From NCBI RefSeq assembly GCF_949987515.2, contig NC_082699.1, positions 74,744,281-74,808,280 on the forward strand: DNA of 64,000 nt, in the 5' to 3' direction. The notes below the pieces were generated by a model that was not told the origin of the DNA, ran no database searches, and saw only the letters and a list, made by a program, of their open reading frames with translations. Below are positions 1-11,995 of the stretch, piece after piece (position 1 is the first letter of the stretch; the number at the start of each line of letters is the position of its first letter). The position numbers were made by a program, and so were the translations under genes. This DNA is from Delphinus delphis (Eukaryota > Chordata > Mammalia > Artiodactyla > Delphinidae).

Positions 1-1495
1 AGGGCCTCCCTGTTTCTGATTCCACTGTCCCTTTTAACACTTCTTTAAGAGATATCCGGGGATCACGGAAGTTGAAGTTAGACTATCATGGATTCAAATT
101 CAGTCACTATCAATTCTAAATAGTGCTGCCTTAAGTAAGTCATTTAAACTCTTGTATTTTAACTTCATTAGGTAACAATAATCCACATTCCATCCATCTC
201 ATATAGCCATTTTAAGGTTCAAGTTTGATGTTCTAAATAAAAATAATTAAAAATCTTTAAGTATGAATATACTTGCCATGGAGTAATGTTTTTCTGACTA
301 AAGAGAGAGGATGGTGACCCTGTTTTTTGTGGAGTCTTGCTACTAGGAATAATCAGATCTGTTGAAAGGATGCATTTCTGAATTGGGATTATTTTGATAA
401 ATCAATCACTGATTTATTATAGATGGTATAGGGGACCTTTCAATAGTCTTCTACTGTGCTTTTCCACGTAAAATTTCCTGGGAGGTATCCTAATATGATC
501 ATTTGGCTCTTGGTATAAATTACTCCTGACTTAATTGGTTCTTGAAGAATCATCAAAAACTTGTCTGAGTGACTTTGTGGGTCTCAACGGTCTTTCTCCC
601 AACTTGGAGAGGTAGGCCTGGATCACCCAGGGAACTATTCAGTGATAAATCACCCACTTCAATTTCTACCATTGTTGAGTTGCTGCAGTGTCCAGAGAGC
701 TAATTAGAAGAGAGGGAAGAGCCTAGCTGATTCTCTCAGGCACAATAAAATTGTAATGTAGCCCTAAAGGAAATCATAGGTAAGGTTTCTAATTAAGGTC
801 ACTCCCTGCCTTGAGCAGGAATGATGTGGGTACCTGATCTCAGGAAATCCCTGGAATGTCATGTGTGAAAGGAAGAAGTAGAGGGGGAAGATGATGAAAT
901 CCAGAAATCTATTGGAAAAATGGGCTGTCTATAGAGATAGTCTGAAGTGAAAAAAAAGATGAAAAAGGAACAGGAAGAAATGTAAAGTTAAGTTTAGCCT
1001 GAAGAAAAAAAGTTAACCATAACAAAAAAATGTCTCCGGTCAGAAAAGAAGAGTCTTAACTTCCCTTCATCAGTCTCCTACACTGCTACCTACCTACTAC
1101 TTACCAATTAACTCATTGCCTAGGGCCAGGACATCTGTGGGAAGTAGCTTATCACTAAGCAGAGTGTTGATGCATTGGAAATCACATTCTTTCTAAAGGG
1201 ACTGGGGCAGGATCTGTAGGGATAGACACAGCCAGTTCACTTTTTCTACATGTTTCTGCATACCAATAAGGTGAGTGGAGTATTAGACCAGAGTCTCTAT
1301 CCATCCTTCCACTCATGTTCCTGAGTATGCCTGAGGTTTAGCTACAGTAGGAAAGGGAAACCTAGCTTAGACTTCAAACTAACTTAAAGATGTGCTCCAA
1401 TCCAGTTCATATCAGAGCTCTCTGTTTTGGAATTTATTTGGTTAAGATATTAATAAAGTATTTCCTTAAGTCTCATTCTACTGTTATTCTTTTAC
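1..1495. other. Unclassified AT-rich sequence
   Basis: I recognise no gene, exon-like open frame or repeat family here. It is ordinary AT-rich sequence with short A-runs around 950-1030. Old, highly diverged repeats could be present below my detection. Confidence 0.5.
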
Positions 1496-1499
1496 ATTT

Positions 1500-3655
1500 A
1501 CAGACAGAGAATGTCAGAGTAGATGAAAACATATGAACAAACAGTATGTTGTCTATAAGAAACTTACTTCAAATATAACAATATAGGAAGGCTAAAAGTA
1601 ACAAAACAAGGAAGAACATAGTATGAAAATACTACATTAAGGAAAGCAGGAGTAGATACTAAATATATACTATTAAATATCAAATAAATATAAATATCAA
1701 ATAAACGAGACACCAGAGCAAAGGAAATCACCAGAGGCAGAGAGGGTATTTGGGGACCTCCCAAATATGAAACCTCCACGGGACAGAGCAATCCTAAGGG
1801 TGACGCACCAGATCTCATAACTGTAAAATATGTGAAGTTAAAGCAGATTAAACTGGAAGGAGGTACAGGCACATCCAGTTACATGTGGAGATTTCAACAT
1901 CTGTTTTTGAATAATTGATAGAACAAGTAGACAAGAAGTCAACAAGACTACAGAACTCATAAACACCATCAACCAACAAGATCTACATTACATTTATAAA
2001 ACACTTCACACAAGAGCAGAAAACACATTATTTTCAAGTGCACATGGGACACAAATATCTGGATAATCCATATCTTGGGACATAAAGCAAATCCTGACAA
2101 ATTAAAAGGAACTGAAGTCATACAGAAAGTATTCTCTGACCATACTGGAATCAAACTAGAAATTAATCGCAGAAACACAAAAGGGAAATACCAAACCACT
2201 GGAGACTAAATAACACACTTCTAAATATTTCAAGAGTTGAAAAGGAAGTCTCAATGCATTAAGTGATTTTTTAAATTCGCTGAACTGAATGAAAATTAAA
2301 AACTTTGACAACTTAAATGAAACGGACTAATTTATTGAAAAACAAACTGCCATAATGAAATAAAAAATGTGAACAGCCTTATAGTTATTAAGGATATCAT
2401 AGCTGTAATTACAAAATGTCCCCAAAAGAAACTTTCAGACCTAGATAATTTCACTGGAGAATTTTACCAAGCATTTATGAAAAATAACACCAATATTACA
2501 ACTCACTGACAGAAACAGATAAATTGGACTTCATCAACATTGGAAATGTCTGCTCTATGAAAGACCCTGTAAAAAGAGCAGAGGAAGATGAGCTACAGAG
2601 TGGGAGAAAATATTTGAAAATCACATATTTGAAGAAGACTAATATCTAGAATTCATAAAGAACTTTCAAATCTCATGTTTTTTTTTAAAAGGTACATGAA
2701 AAAAATCCATTAATCCAAATAGACAATAGGTCTAGAACATGAACACAAATTTCACCAAAGTGGATATAGAGTGGATAAATAAGCACATGAAAAGATTTTC
2801 AATATCATTAGGGAAATGCAAATTAAAACCATAATCAGATATCACAACACACCTATCAGAAAGGTTGAAATAAAAATTAGTGACCACATCAAATGCTTTC
2901 ACATTCACAAAGACTGTGGAAAAGCTGGATCACTCATACATGGCTGGTGAGAATGTAATAGAGCCCAGCCTCTCCGGAAAACATTTTGTTTTTCTTTTGT
3001 TTTGTTTTTGCAGTACGCGGGCCTCTCACTGTTGTGGCCTCCCCCGTTACAGAGCACAGGCTCCGACGCGCAGGCTCAGCGGCCGTGGCTCACGGGCCCA
3101 GCCGCTCCGCGGCATGTGGGATCTTCCCGGACCAGGGCACAAACCCACGTCCCCTGCATCAGCAGGCGGACTCTCAACCACTGCGCCACCAGGGAAGCCC
3201 TGGAAACATTTTGGCATGCTCCTTAAGAATTTATATTCATGCTAAAACTTGTACACAACTGCTTTTAGCAACTTACTTTGTAACAGCCTGAAACTGGGAA
3301 CAACCCAGATGTCCTTGCACAGTTAAACTGTAGTACATCTATACCATGGAGTACTATTCAGCAATAAAGAGGAGGAATAACACAAAATAAATGAAATGCA
3401 ACAACCTGCATGCAGCTCCACAGAACGATGTTGAGTGAAAAAAGCCAGTCTTAAAAGGTTACACACTTTATGATTCTATTTATAGAACTTTCTTCAAATG
3501 AAAGAACTATATAAATGGAAAACAGATTAATGGTTGCCAAGGAGAGGGTGGGGATGGAGGAAAGTAGGTATGGCTGAAACGAGGTATCCTGAGGGATCAC
3601 TGTGGTGATGGAAATGTTATGTATCTTGACTATACTGATGTCAATAACCCAGCTG
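1500..3655 (+). mobile_element. Old L1 LINE remnant, sense, split by a SINE
   Basis: Sense-strand L1 ORF2 and 3' sequence. Around 1545-1600 and 1970-2210 it matches the endonuclease part of ORF2; the same region of the young L1 at 25.3-26.0 kb gives an internal comparison. Around 2760-2960 it has the ORF2 C-terminal region, and 3280-3470 matches the 'gtactattcagcaataaa' end of ORF2. Large parts of the reverse transcriptase are missing between about 2230 and 2560, and no frame stays open, so it is dead. A CHR SINE at 2988-3201 sits in the ORF2 C-terminal region and is therefore younger. Subfamily not assigned. Confidence 0.8.
2988..3201 (-). mobile_element. CHR SINE, short form (about 215 bp), minus strand
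   Basis: Reverse complement of the tRNA-derived CHR SINE: the head ends in 'caccagggaagccc' at the right, and a T-rich tail lies at the left. Flanking target-site duplication: ggaaaacatttt at 2976-2987 and ggaaacatttt at 3202-3212. It interrupts an old L1. Confidence 0.93.
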
Positions 3656-3955
3656 TGACATTGCACCGTGCGGCTGAACCGCAGTGACTCCTTGTCAGCG
3701 CCATCTTTGGCCTGCCGTCCTACCCCTTCCCTTTCTGTATGACCGAGCTTTAGCCTACGCACAAGGAATGTGTCCAAGCCAAGTAAGTTCCCTATCACCT
3801 TTTACCCTTGCCTTCATGTGACGTGAAAACCAGAAGAATGCCTTTGCATATAGGTTATTTATTTCAAACACTGTGTTAATACAGTGGTGGGACTACTGAG
3901 GAGAATGTCTAAATTTTATATTGTACTTTACCCTTACAATGGATTTTCATAAATT
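3656..3955. other. Unclassified sequence
   Basis: No gene or repeat recognised. Slightly more GC-rich at 3660-3800, and its sharp left boundary coincides with the end of the old L1. Confidence 0.4.
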
Positions 3956-4045
3956 TATTGCTCAGATCACATAGTCATTTGTTCATTCATTTATTCAATA
4001 CAGATTTATTGATTTTTTACTATATGAGCAATTGCTGTGATTGGC
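3956..4045 (-). repeat. L2 LINE 3'-end fragment, minus strand
   Basis: The 'tcattcatttattcaatacag...' stretch is the reverse complement of the L2 3' tail, which ends in tandem TGAATGAA-like units. Short and diverged. Confidence 0.45.
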
Positions 4046-4239
4046 TAAAAGAAAAAATAAAATGATATGGTTTCAATAGTTTGCATTTTTACAGTCAGAC
4101 TATTAAACACATTATCTCTCCCACCACATTATTAAACATTATTATCTAAAACAATAATTTTTTCTCTCTCAAACTTTCTCTAGGTCAGGAACTCAGACAA
4201 GGCACAGCATGTATGGCGTGTATTGCCCCGCAATACATA

Positions 4240-4560
4240 GAATTTCATCTGGGGAGACTCCAAAGCTGGAGGCTGAGTCATCTAAGGGTGCTCTCGCTCA
4301 CACAACTGGTGATTGATTCTGGCTCTTAGCTCATACCTGGAACCCCTATTTTTGGCCTCTCCATGTGGTCTCTTTCTGTGGCCTAGTTTTGGCTTCCTTA
4401 CAACATGGAGTCTGGGCTCTGAGACAGCAGCATTCCCAGAGTCCTGGGCCCCCCAAAAGAACATAACTTCTACTGTATTCTGTTGGTAAATCAGTCACAT
4501 AGCCCAGATGCAAAGGGAAGGGAACCATCCCCGTCTGTTTAGAGGCGATCACCGAAGAAT
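4240..4560 (-). repeat. MaLR (MLT1-like) LTR fragment, minus strand
   Basis: The reverse complement resembles old MLT-type LTR text ('agtgactgatttaccaacagaatac', an 'atggagaggcc' block, then 'tgtgagcgag'). Boundaries and family are from memory of consensus structure, so the assignment is tentative. Non-coding. Confidence 0.45.
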
Positions 4561-6103
4561 TCTGAGGTCACATTTCAAAACTTCCAGTCATCCCTCTGGC
4601 CACACATTATTTACGTTCCTCCCAAATGCAAAACAAACCCTCTGCCTACCAAGAACATCAAAGTCCCATCTCATAACAGCGCCACGTTTAAGTTCAAGGT
4701 AGGATCTCATCCTATACATCAAGTCCAGGACAGATGAAGCTCCTCAGGTACTGATTATCAAAGCATTTTAGAGCTGTATTTAAAATGTCCTGCGTGAGCT
4801 GTGTTCACCCAGGGAACACATGCGGATGAGAAACTGCGTGTTTCAAGGAACAGACATGTAGGGTTGAAATAATGTGGATGTTATGTGCATCATTACATCA
4901 CTATGGAAGGTATTTCACTACAACAGATCTTAGTTATTATAGCTAAACATGAGACAATGTTCACTGAAAACAGGGTTCACAAGATATGCCAAATTTTTCA
5001 GGCTTTTTTCATTGAAGCATTCACATTTTTGGAATACGTTGTACGGAGGAGAGTCATTTAATATTTAAAGGAGCTATTAAACATTTATATCTCAGGAAAG
5101 GATTTTTTTAAATCTCTAAAATAAGAATGGGTTTTATGAATGATACAGAATTAAAATTTTTTGTTGAACAAGGTGGCACATCAATCATGGCTGGACTGAT
5201 CCTCTCAGAGTAGCACTCTTAAAAATATCCATGTCTGCAGAGGTTACATGGGTTACACACAGGGTTAACATTTGATTTTAATGAAGCAGGACCGTATTTG
5301 ATTTCAACCTGTGAACCAGTGGTTTTACAGAAACTGCCCTTCATACCATAAACAACTCCTTTAGATTTCAGCCCAAGCTCCTCATACCCAGAGATTTCCC
5401 TGACAGCTCTAACAGAAAAGGAAACCCATTATTTCACATAATGGTGTGTCAATTTCACATATCATTGTGACACTGATAATAGAAATGGCATAATAACCAT
5501 AATATACAAGCACGATTTTATTATTGCTACATGTTATACTAGGCATTAATATAGAAGGAGCCTAGGAAGATGGAATCCAGATTGTAAAATGCCTTGATTG
5601 GGTATGATATAAAACAAATACAGTGAATTTCTTAGTTCATCTGTGGTCCAGCAAAAGAATATGCTGGTGATCTCTTTGGATGAGGGTCCAAAGGGCTCTT
5701 GGGAAGGCCAGTGATTGATTAAATGAGAGCTACATTAGGATTAAAGCTTTAATACAAGCAGCTATCCAAGTTCCCTCCTATATCCTATCACAGTAAGAAG
5801 TGGATAAGTAAGAATATTACCCTGAGAGGAGAGCAGTCTTGAGTACTCACCTTCATCTACATGTAAGAGTAGGGTCTGAGGTAGAAAAAGACAATTCGAG
5901 TAAGGTATGTGGCACCTACATTGTCTACCTGCCAAACACAAAGAAATCTATCCCAGGCTCCTAGAGAATGATGGTCTCTCATACTGAATTCAATGACTCA
6001 CAAGTGGTCATGCATATCAGCTTATCTGGGCAGGGCTAGTTTGTATCTGCTGTCCTACTGTGATCATTAATTTCTCTTTTCTATCTTGAAAGTCCAGTTT
6101 GGA
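4561..6103. other. Unclassified sequence
   Basis: No gene, RNA or clear repeat found in this 1.5-kb stretch. Confidence 0.45.
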
Positions 6104-6477
6104 TGATATTATGGACTGAATGTTTCTGTTCCCCCCAAAAGTCCTATGTTGAAATCTGGACCCCCAAAGTGATGGTATTAGAAGATGGGGCCTTTGGGAG
6201 GTGATGAGAGTAAAGCCCTATGAATGAGACTAGTGCCCTTGTAAGAAAAGATGGGAGAGAGCTCCCTTCCTGTCTTTGCTCTCTGCCATCTGAGGACATA
6301 AGGAAAAGATGGCATCTGCAAACCAGAAAGGGGACCCTCACCAAAACCTGACCATGCTGGCACCAGGATCCCTGGCTTCCAGCTTCCAGAACTATAAGAG
6401 ATACACTTCTATTTTTTGATGTTCCCTCATCCCCAGTTCACGGTAGCTTGTTGTAGCAGTCCAAGCTGACTCAGACA
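6104..6477 (+). mobile_element. MaLR-type solo LTR, plus strand
   Basis: Starts near 'attatggactgaatgtttct' and ends 'gactcagaca'. It contains the MaLR/MST-type block 'gtgatggtattagaagatgg' and 'cctttgggaggtgatgag', then 'ccagaactataagagataca' near the 3' end. No internal retroviral sequence is attached. ERVL-MaLR fossils are tens of millions of years old, and this one is clearly diverged. Exact ends uncertain by about 10 bp. Confidence 0.7.
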
Positions 6478-6538
6478 GATAGTAAATGTTATGGTCATCT
6501 TACTGAGTAGGATCCCTAGAATCGTATTTTTAAATTTT

Positions 6539-6644
6539 GGCCCAGCTGCTCCGCGGCACGTGGGACCCTCCCGGACCGGGGCACGAACCCGTGTCCCCTG
6601 CATCGGCAGACGGACTCCCAACCACTGCGCCACCAGGGAAGCCC
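6539..6644 (-). mobile_element. CHR SINE, head-only form (106 bp), minus strand
   Basis: Contains only the tRNA-like head of the CHR element (reverse complement ending 'caccagggaagcccc'). The body stops at the 'ctgggcc' position, with AT-rich sequence (taaatttt) where the tail would be. It ends at the same internal position as the copy at 36256. No clear target-site duplication seen. Confidence 0.85.
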
Positions 6645-6659
6645 CTTCACAGTTTTTTA

Positions 6660-7189
6660 TTCCTGTGTTTCTTCATCCTGGTAACATTTGAAAAAAAAAT
6701 TATTCAAATATGTCTACCTCTTACACTAAATTATAAATTTCTATTGAGGCTGAGAGTTCTCAATTCTTTAGTTTTGGATTTCCTTATAACTTAGGAACCA
6801 TACAATTATGATGCAAACTAGGATGCTTTAGTGAAGAAGAGGGGGTGATATTAATAATTACTCCAGGATAAGTCAAAAACCAGCACTGTCCTAACTAAAT
6901 TGATACGGTTACCCTACATATAAGCCCTTCCACAAACATATTCACATAGGAAACAGCTAATAAATTACTAACAAATTAAAAATTTACAGATCAATGCCTC
7001 ACAAATCAAAAGTATCATTTCCAAATTCAGACTTGTGTGCCACTGACCTATTTCTAATTTCATATTCCCCATATACAAGACTGGCATAAAGAATTTACCT
7101 TCCAAAACAGATATATCAGTGCATCTTTGGCTTTCTTCCTCTCTTAATAACTATATCTCCAGGGCTGCCAAGCTTGTTTGACCCTCTGT
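6660..7189. other. Unclassified sequence
   Basis: AT-rich, no recognised gene or repeat. Confidence 0.4.
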
Positions 7190-7740
7190 CCTAAATACTC
7201 TTAAAATCTGCTTCTCTTTTATCTTCTTCACTGACACAGCTTGAGCCCAATTCCAGTTATGAATATCATGAAAGCTTTCGAAGGGATGTTCTTACTTCTG
7301 TCTTCTCTTTTTTCCTGCTCGTTCAAAAGCGTGCACACACACACACTATTCTTGTTTAATTAATTATAACGAATTAATTAAAATTAATAATTTAATTTAA
7401 GGTAATTAAATTAATTCAAATATGATCATTTGACATCCAAATTTTAAAAACCTTTGATATTCCCCCATTAACTGTATTATAAAACTCAATCCCAAAATCG
7501 TTACAGTTGCTGATCTGACCTCAATAGCAATTGAATCCCCAGTCTATTTCCTACTCCCTGTACACTACTGCAATTCCTCCTAATGTCTCATGCTTCCCTG
7601 AATAGTGATTTTTTTAAACAAACACAGTCTTTTCTATCTTCCTGGAATCGCTTCCCTGTCTTCTTCACTTGAAGAATTCCTAATTTTTATTCCAACTACA
7701 ATTCATTTGGTGCCTACTCTGTGAAAACATTCTGCCCCCC
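7190..7740 (+). repeat. L2 LINE fragment, sense, diverged
   Basis: Resembles L2 ORF2-to-3'UTR text such as 'cttcctggaatcgcttccct' at 7640, and a 'ttcatttggtgcctactctg' block. Interrupted near 7330-7420 by a CA run and AT-rich palindromic sequence. Confidence 0.55.
7356..7418. repeat. AT-rich palindromic tract
   Basis: Repeated TTAATTAA/AATTAATT blocks, including two AATTAATT arms flanking 'ataacg'. Low complexity, possible cruciform. Preceded by a short (CA)n run at 7334-7346. Confidence 0.7.
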
Positions 7741-7744
7741 TTAG

Positions 7745-8084
7745 GAAGAATGAGGAATCACTTCCTTAAAGATTCCAAAGCACTTTATCCCTATTTCTAT
7801 GAGCAGGGTGATTGTTTTAAATACTTGTATCTGTATTGGAGTGTGAGGGTTTTTTTTATTAACCTCTGTATTTCCAGGTTTTTTTGGAAACGTCTTACAG
7901 GCATTGAAATCTGTGTATGAAGAAAAAGTAAGAAAAGTAAAGCAAGAGTAGGTTAGTTCATGGTTTCTATAGATCTTTTCAAAATCCTGACACTCAGAAT
8001 TGTTAATGTTGCTGCTGATGAACAACGGTGTTATTATTATCTTTTTTTAGCACTAGTATTATGGACAGTAACATGGGCAAACTC
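7745..8084. other. Unclassified sequence
   Basis: No gene or repeat recognised. An open frame on the minus strand here has no recognisable protein family. Confidence 0.4.
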
Positions 8085-8400
8085 CATTCGTTGAACACTG
8101 ATTGTGGTCCAAGCACTATGCTAGTACATATTCGCTGAGTGCTTTCTGTGTGCCTATCACTATTGTAGGGGAGGGGATGATATCAACTATTATAATAATA
8201 CCATTTACAGAGAATTTACTATGTGCTAAGTATACTGTTCTAAATTAAGTGCTTTATAATTAGTTGATTTTTTAGAGAAGAAAAATAGGTTAAACAAATT
8301 ACCCAGAGTGATACAGCTACTAAGAAGTGAAACCAGGAATCAGTCCTGGGAAGTCTGAATCTAGTGTCTGTGTTCTTAACAACTCTGTTTTCCTGAAGCA
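8085..8400 (-). repeat. MIR SINE, minus strand
   Basis: Reverse complement of MIR: 'tttactatgtgctaagta', then 'taggttaaacaaattaccca', 'cagctactaagaagtgaaac' and 'tgttcttaac'. Confidence 0.7.
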
Positions 8401-8494
8401 GGTCTAACTAAGTCCCATTTCACATGAAGCTGTCATACACATGAAGGAAAAAGAAATAGATGGTGTAAATAAATAAGTAAATAAGACAAGCATT

Positions 8495-8965
8495 ACTGAA
8501 AATTTAATAATTCAGAGAGCAAAAAGTTATCTGCACAGAATGACACAAGATGACACAACAGAGAGTAATGGGCAGTGAAGGCTGAGGCACATGGGCTACA
8601 GTGGAGTTGGGACCAAAAGTGAGGTGGGCTACTAACCCACTGGAGGAAAGAGCAAGCCGCGTGCCTCTGAGGCTTTTGTGACCATGACAGGCTTAAGGAC
8701 CAGGGAGAAAGCCTGAGTGTCTCAAACACAGTGAGCAAGCTGGGGGGTCTCAGAAACAAGTCTGGAGTAGAGGCGAGAGAAAGGAGACTTGCCTTGGTGA
8801 GTGGTTTTTACTCCAAGTGCAATGGAAAGACAGTACCTGGCTTAAAGAAGGGTAACCGGATTAACATTTTTAAAGTGTTCTGGCCAGAGAGAGCAGTTAA
8901 GACTCATTGCAGAGGTCCAGGATTACAATGATGGTGGTTTGAACGGGGGTTGTAGCAGTATGAAT
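8495..8965 (-). repeat. L2 LINE 3' region, minus strand
   Basis: Reverse complement of L2: 'tactccaagtgcaatggaaa', 'aagtgttctggccagagag', 'cagaggtccaggattacaat' then 'gatggtggtttgaac'. The gene-free open frames on both strands here are fortuitous. Confidence 0.7.
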
Positions 8966-8969
8966 GGAG

Positions 8970-9190
8970 GTAATTATATGGGTGCTATTTAGAGCTTCAC
9001 ACGTTGTGTTCACCATAACTTTATGAGAAAGCATGATTTTGTCCATGTTAGCTATGAGGGAACAGAGGCTCAGAGTGATTTAGCATTTTAACCAAGGAAA
9101 CTCCGTAATCAGTATCTGTTACACGAGCCGAGTAGGGGTTTGAACCCAGGTCATCTGTCTGTTTCCAAAGCCCATGCTTTGTCATTTCTG
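8970..9190 (-). repeat. MIR SINE, minus strand
   Basis: 'gaacagaggctcagagtgat', followed by 'gggtttgaacccagg' and 'ccaaagcccatgcttt', is the reverse complement of the MIR core and tRNA-like head. Confidence 0.75.
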
Positions 9191-9724
9191 CGAAAAGACA
9201 AGACTCTCCAGGGGTTTAGAAGACTCCAAGGCTGCTATGGCTGATGATAACACTGACAATGGAAACTTGGGGTTCAAAGCAGTGAACAAAGAAGGCAGAA
9301 AATTTAGATACAGCTCAACAAGTCCCTGATAGAGGAAGCACAGTTCGTATGGTGGTGATTGTAGGCGGGCTATAGTTGTAATGATAATGATGTGGCCAGG
9401 CCTGGTGTGGTGCTTCCTGAGCCTGGGAACTGGAATGACCTTAGCGATGGCAGACATGGGGCAGAGGGACTGTGGACAAGCTGGACAAGCACATGAAATC
9501 CAGACATGGCAGAAACGGGAAAACAGGGTCTTAAACGAGAAAATCTCATGGACTATAGCCACAGTACTAAAAAAAGCTTTGGGGTCATTTTTAAAACACA
9601 GGATAATGAGTCCAGTCGTCATCAGGGAACTTAGTGTTGAGGTTCAGCTACTCAGTACCAATAACCAATATCCAATAACCACAAATAACCACCAATAACC
9701 AGTATCTGCAGTAAAGTCTTGTAG
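9191..9724. other. Unclassified sequence with a short ATAACCA-rich run
   Basis: No gene found. At 9658-9705 'aataacca' recurs in variant spacing, a small degenerate simple repeat. Open frames of 146 aa (minus) and 105 aa (plus) overlap in antisense and match nothing I recognise. Confidence 0.4.
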
Positions 9725-10556
9725 GTACCATGGTAGGGGTATTCTTTTGGGTTTCTGATCCCAATTTCAACATGGGGCGGGGAGTTTCTCCTACAACCCC
9801 AAGTAATTTTCAAGCACCAGTTGGATGTCCCTCAATTCAACGTGAGTCTGACACAATCTACCTGGAGACTGCATAAGATTCTGCAGGTTGCGGGCTCAGT
9901 CTTGACTTTCCCCCTACATACTTAAGGCACCAATCGAAAGCCCAGGGTGTTGCCTATGCTTCCGACCAGCTGGCTATGAATCAGAGGTTCCTACAATTCC
10001 CTCCTTGGGTTTGATTAATTTGTCAGAGTAGCTCACAGAATTCAGAGAAACATTTTACTTACTAGATTATCAGCGTATTGTAAAGGATGTAATTCAGGAA
10101 AATCCAGGTGGAAGAGATGTGTAGAGCAAGGTTTGTGGGAAAGAGGGTAGAGGTTCTATGCCCTCTCGGAGTTCCTCATTCCCCCCAAATCTCCACATGT
10201 TCACCAACCCAGAAACTCTCCAAATCCAGTCCTTTGGGGGATTTTATAAGGCTTCATTATATAAGCTTGACTGATTTAATCGTTGGTCATTGGTAATCGA
10301 TTTGATCGCCAGCCCTTCTCTCCTCCCTGAGGTCAGGGGGTGGTATTGAAAGTTCCAACCCTCTAAGCACATGGATGGTTCCCCTGGCAACCAATCCGTA
10401 TCCTTAGGTGTGGTCCAAAAGTTATGTAATTAACATAACAGGAGATACCTTTATGGCTTTCTTCAGTTTGGAAATGTCCAGGGTTTTCAGAGCTCTGTGT
10501 GGGAAATGGGACCAAAGACCAAATGTATATTTCTTATTGTAAATCACAATATCGCA
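9725..10556 (-). mobile_element. ERVL-class LTR (MER21-like), minus strand
   Basis: An approximately 830-bp old LTR read on the minus strand: its 5' end is near 10556 ('gcgatattgtgatttacaat' on minus). It contains 'catggatggttcccctggca' and 'ggtcagggggtggtattg' on plus. These blocks are characteristic of an old ERVL LTR that I associate with MER21; the name is from memory. The left edge is uncertain. Confidence 0.55.
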
Positions 10557-10689
10557 GGTATGTAGAGGATAATGCAGGGGCACACAGAAAGAGGGATTAA
10601 CCCAAATTTACGGGTTCAATAACAACAAAATCTAACGAAGTTAGTAATTAATATTAAATGAGTGTTAACATGAAAGGATGGGGAATTTA

Positions 10690-10890
10690 CATGCTCCAAA
10701 GTCCATGCCATTTCACATATACTGTCTCAATTGCACTTCCCCAGAGGTGTGTCCCTTAATTATCCGTGTTCTATGGAAAAGAAGACTGAGACGGAGAGAA
10801 GTACCTCACCCAAGGTCACCCCTGGCGAGTTGAACTCCAGCCTATATGAACCTCACAGCCAGTACCTTTAACACTCTGCCAGCAACTCCC
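10690..10890 (-). repeat. MIR SINE, minus strand
   Basis: 'ctatggaaaagaagactgag', then 'cacccaaggtcacc' and 'gttgaactccagcct', is the reverse complement of the MIR core. Confidence 0.65.
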
Positions 10891-10894
10891 TGTG

Positions 10895-11649
10895 GCTGAA
10901 ATCCAGAGTAGCAAGGGTAATCTCTGAAAAGGCAACACGGAAGGTCACGGCAAATGACATATTACAGTGGTGCTTTCAGGCACACTTAGAAGTTTTGCCT
11001 TCTGTTCATTGACAGACTTTGAGCTGGGAAATCACATAACATGTTTTGTTTTGTTTTTCCAGCTTTCTCTGAGATTGACTCAAGGCCTGAAATAACGTCT
11101 AGAGAAGACTACACGAGTAGTTTTGGTTTCAGAGTGTTGAGGAAGAGGTGAAGAAAGAGGTAAAGAATCAGGAACAGGCTTCCTTGATCTCTAATTGACA
11201 ATGGATTTGAAGATAATCTGGTCAGTATTCAGTTTGGTAGAAGCCTCTATTCGTAATCTTAGGAGACATATTTTTCTCTCCTTGAGGCTTACTTTACTTA
11301 CCTGAAAAATGAGGCTGATGCAATACATGATGACTCATTTCCCTTTAAATCACTAATTCCTTTATATAACAAAGGCAAAACATCAATAATTTAGAACCCA
11401 GTGATTTCATGAGTAGATAAGATATGGTATGCTTTACTTTAAAAATTCATATTGCAACTCTAATTAATACTGTAAAGCATGTCTTCAGATAAAATATTCA
11501 ATCTCCTCATCCCAGTGATCCAAATCTACCACTCTTATTATGTTTCACAATGGTAGAAACATTCATCTAGTTGTCCAATTCCAAGCCTTGCCAAATATCA
11601 CCACATTTGATTAACGTTTAAACCATGAAGAGTCTATTTCCTCCATGCA
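10895..11649. other. Unclassified sequence
   Basis: No gene recognised. A weak sense MIR-like patch ('cttacctgaaaaatgaggct') lies near 11285-11325. Confidence 0.4.
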
Positions 11650-11995
11650 TATATCCCTGTATTAAAAGACTTATCATTTCTTACTTGAGTTACTATAATA
11701 TCAACTCCATCTGGTCTCTGCCCCTCACCTGGATCTGCCCAATTCTCCCTCCACACATTTTTCAAACTAATAGTTTCAAACAAATATCCAATAGCATCTC
11801 ACCTCTGTTGAAAATCCTTCGATGACTCCCTATAGGTTTCTTGTAAAAAATATTCCCCCTCCCTGTCTTAATGTGGGAAGCCCCTCATAATTTTTGCTAA
11901 GAAAATGACTTACTCATCTCTGTATCTTCAGTCACTAGAACTGTGCTTGGCTCATAGTAGGTCTATAAAAATGTTTTGAATGAATGAGTTACTGA
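11650..11995 (+). repeat. L2 LINE 3' end, sense
   Basis: 'gaaaatccttcgatgactcc' and the terminal 'gtgcttggctcatagtagg', followed by 'tttgaatgaatgag', are L2 3'-end hallmarks. Confidence 0.75.

Noticed and set aside
2880..3291. Overlapping open frames of 121, 101 and 74 aa
   Set aside because: They cross a minus-strand CHR SINE; the same peptide pattern recurs at every CHR copy (6.5, 28.9, 34.9, 51.9 kb).
9182..9698. 146-aa minus and 105-aa plus open frames
   Set aside because: Mutually antisense, no splice context or domain; composition typical of chance frames.
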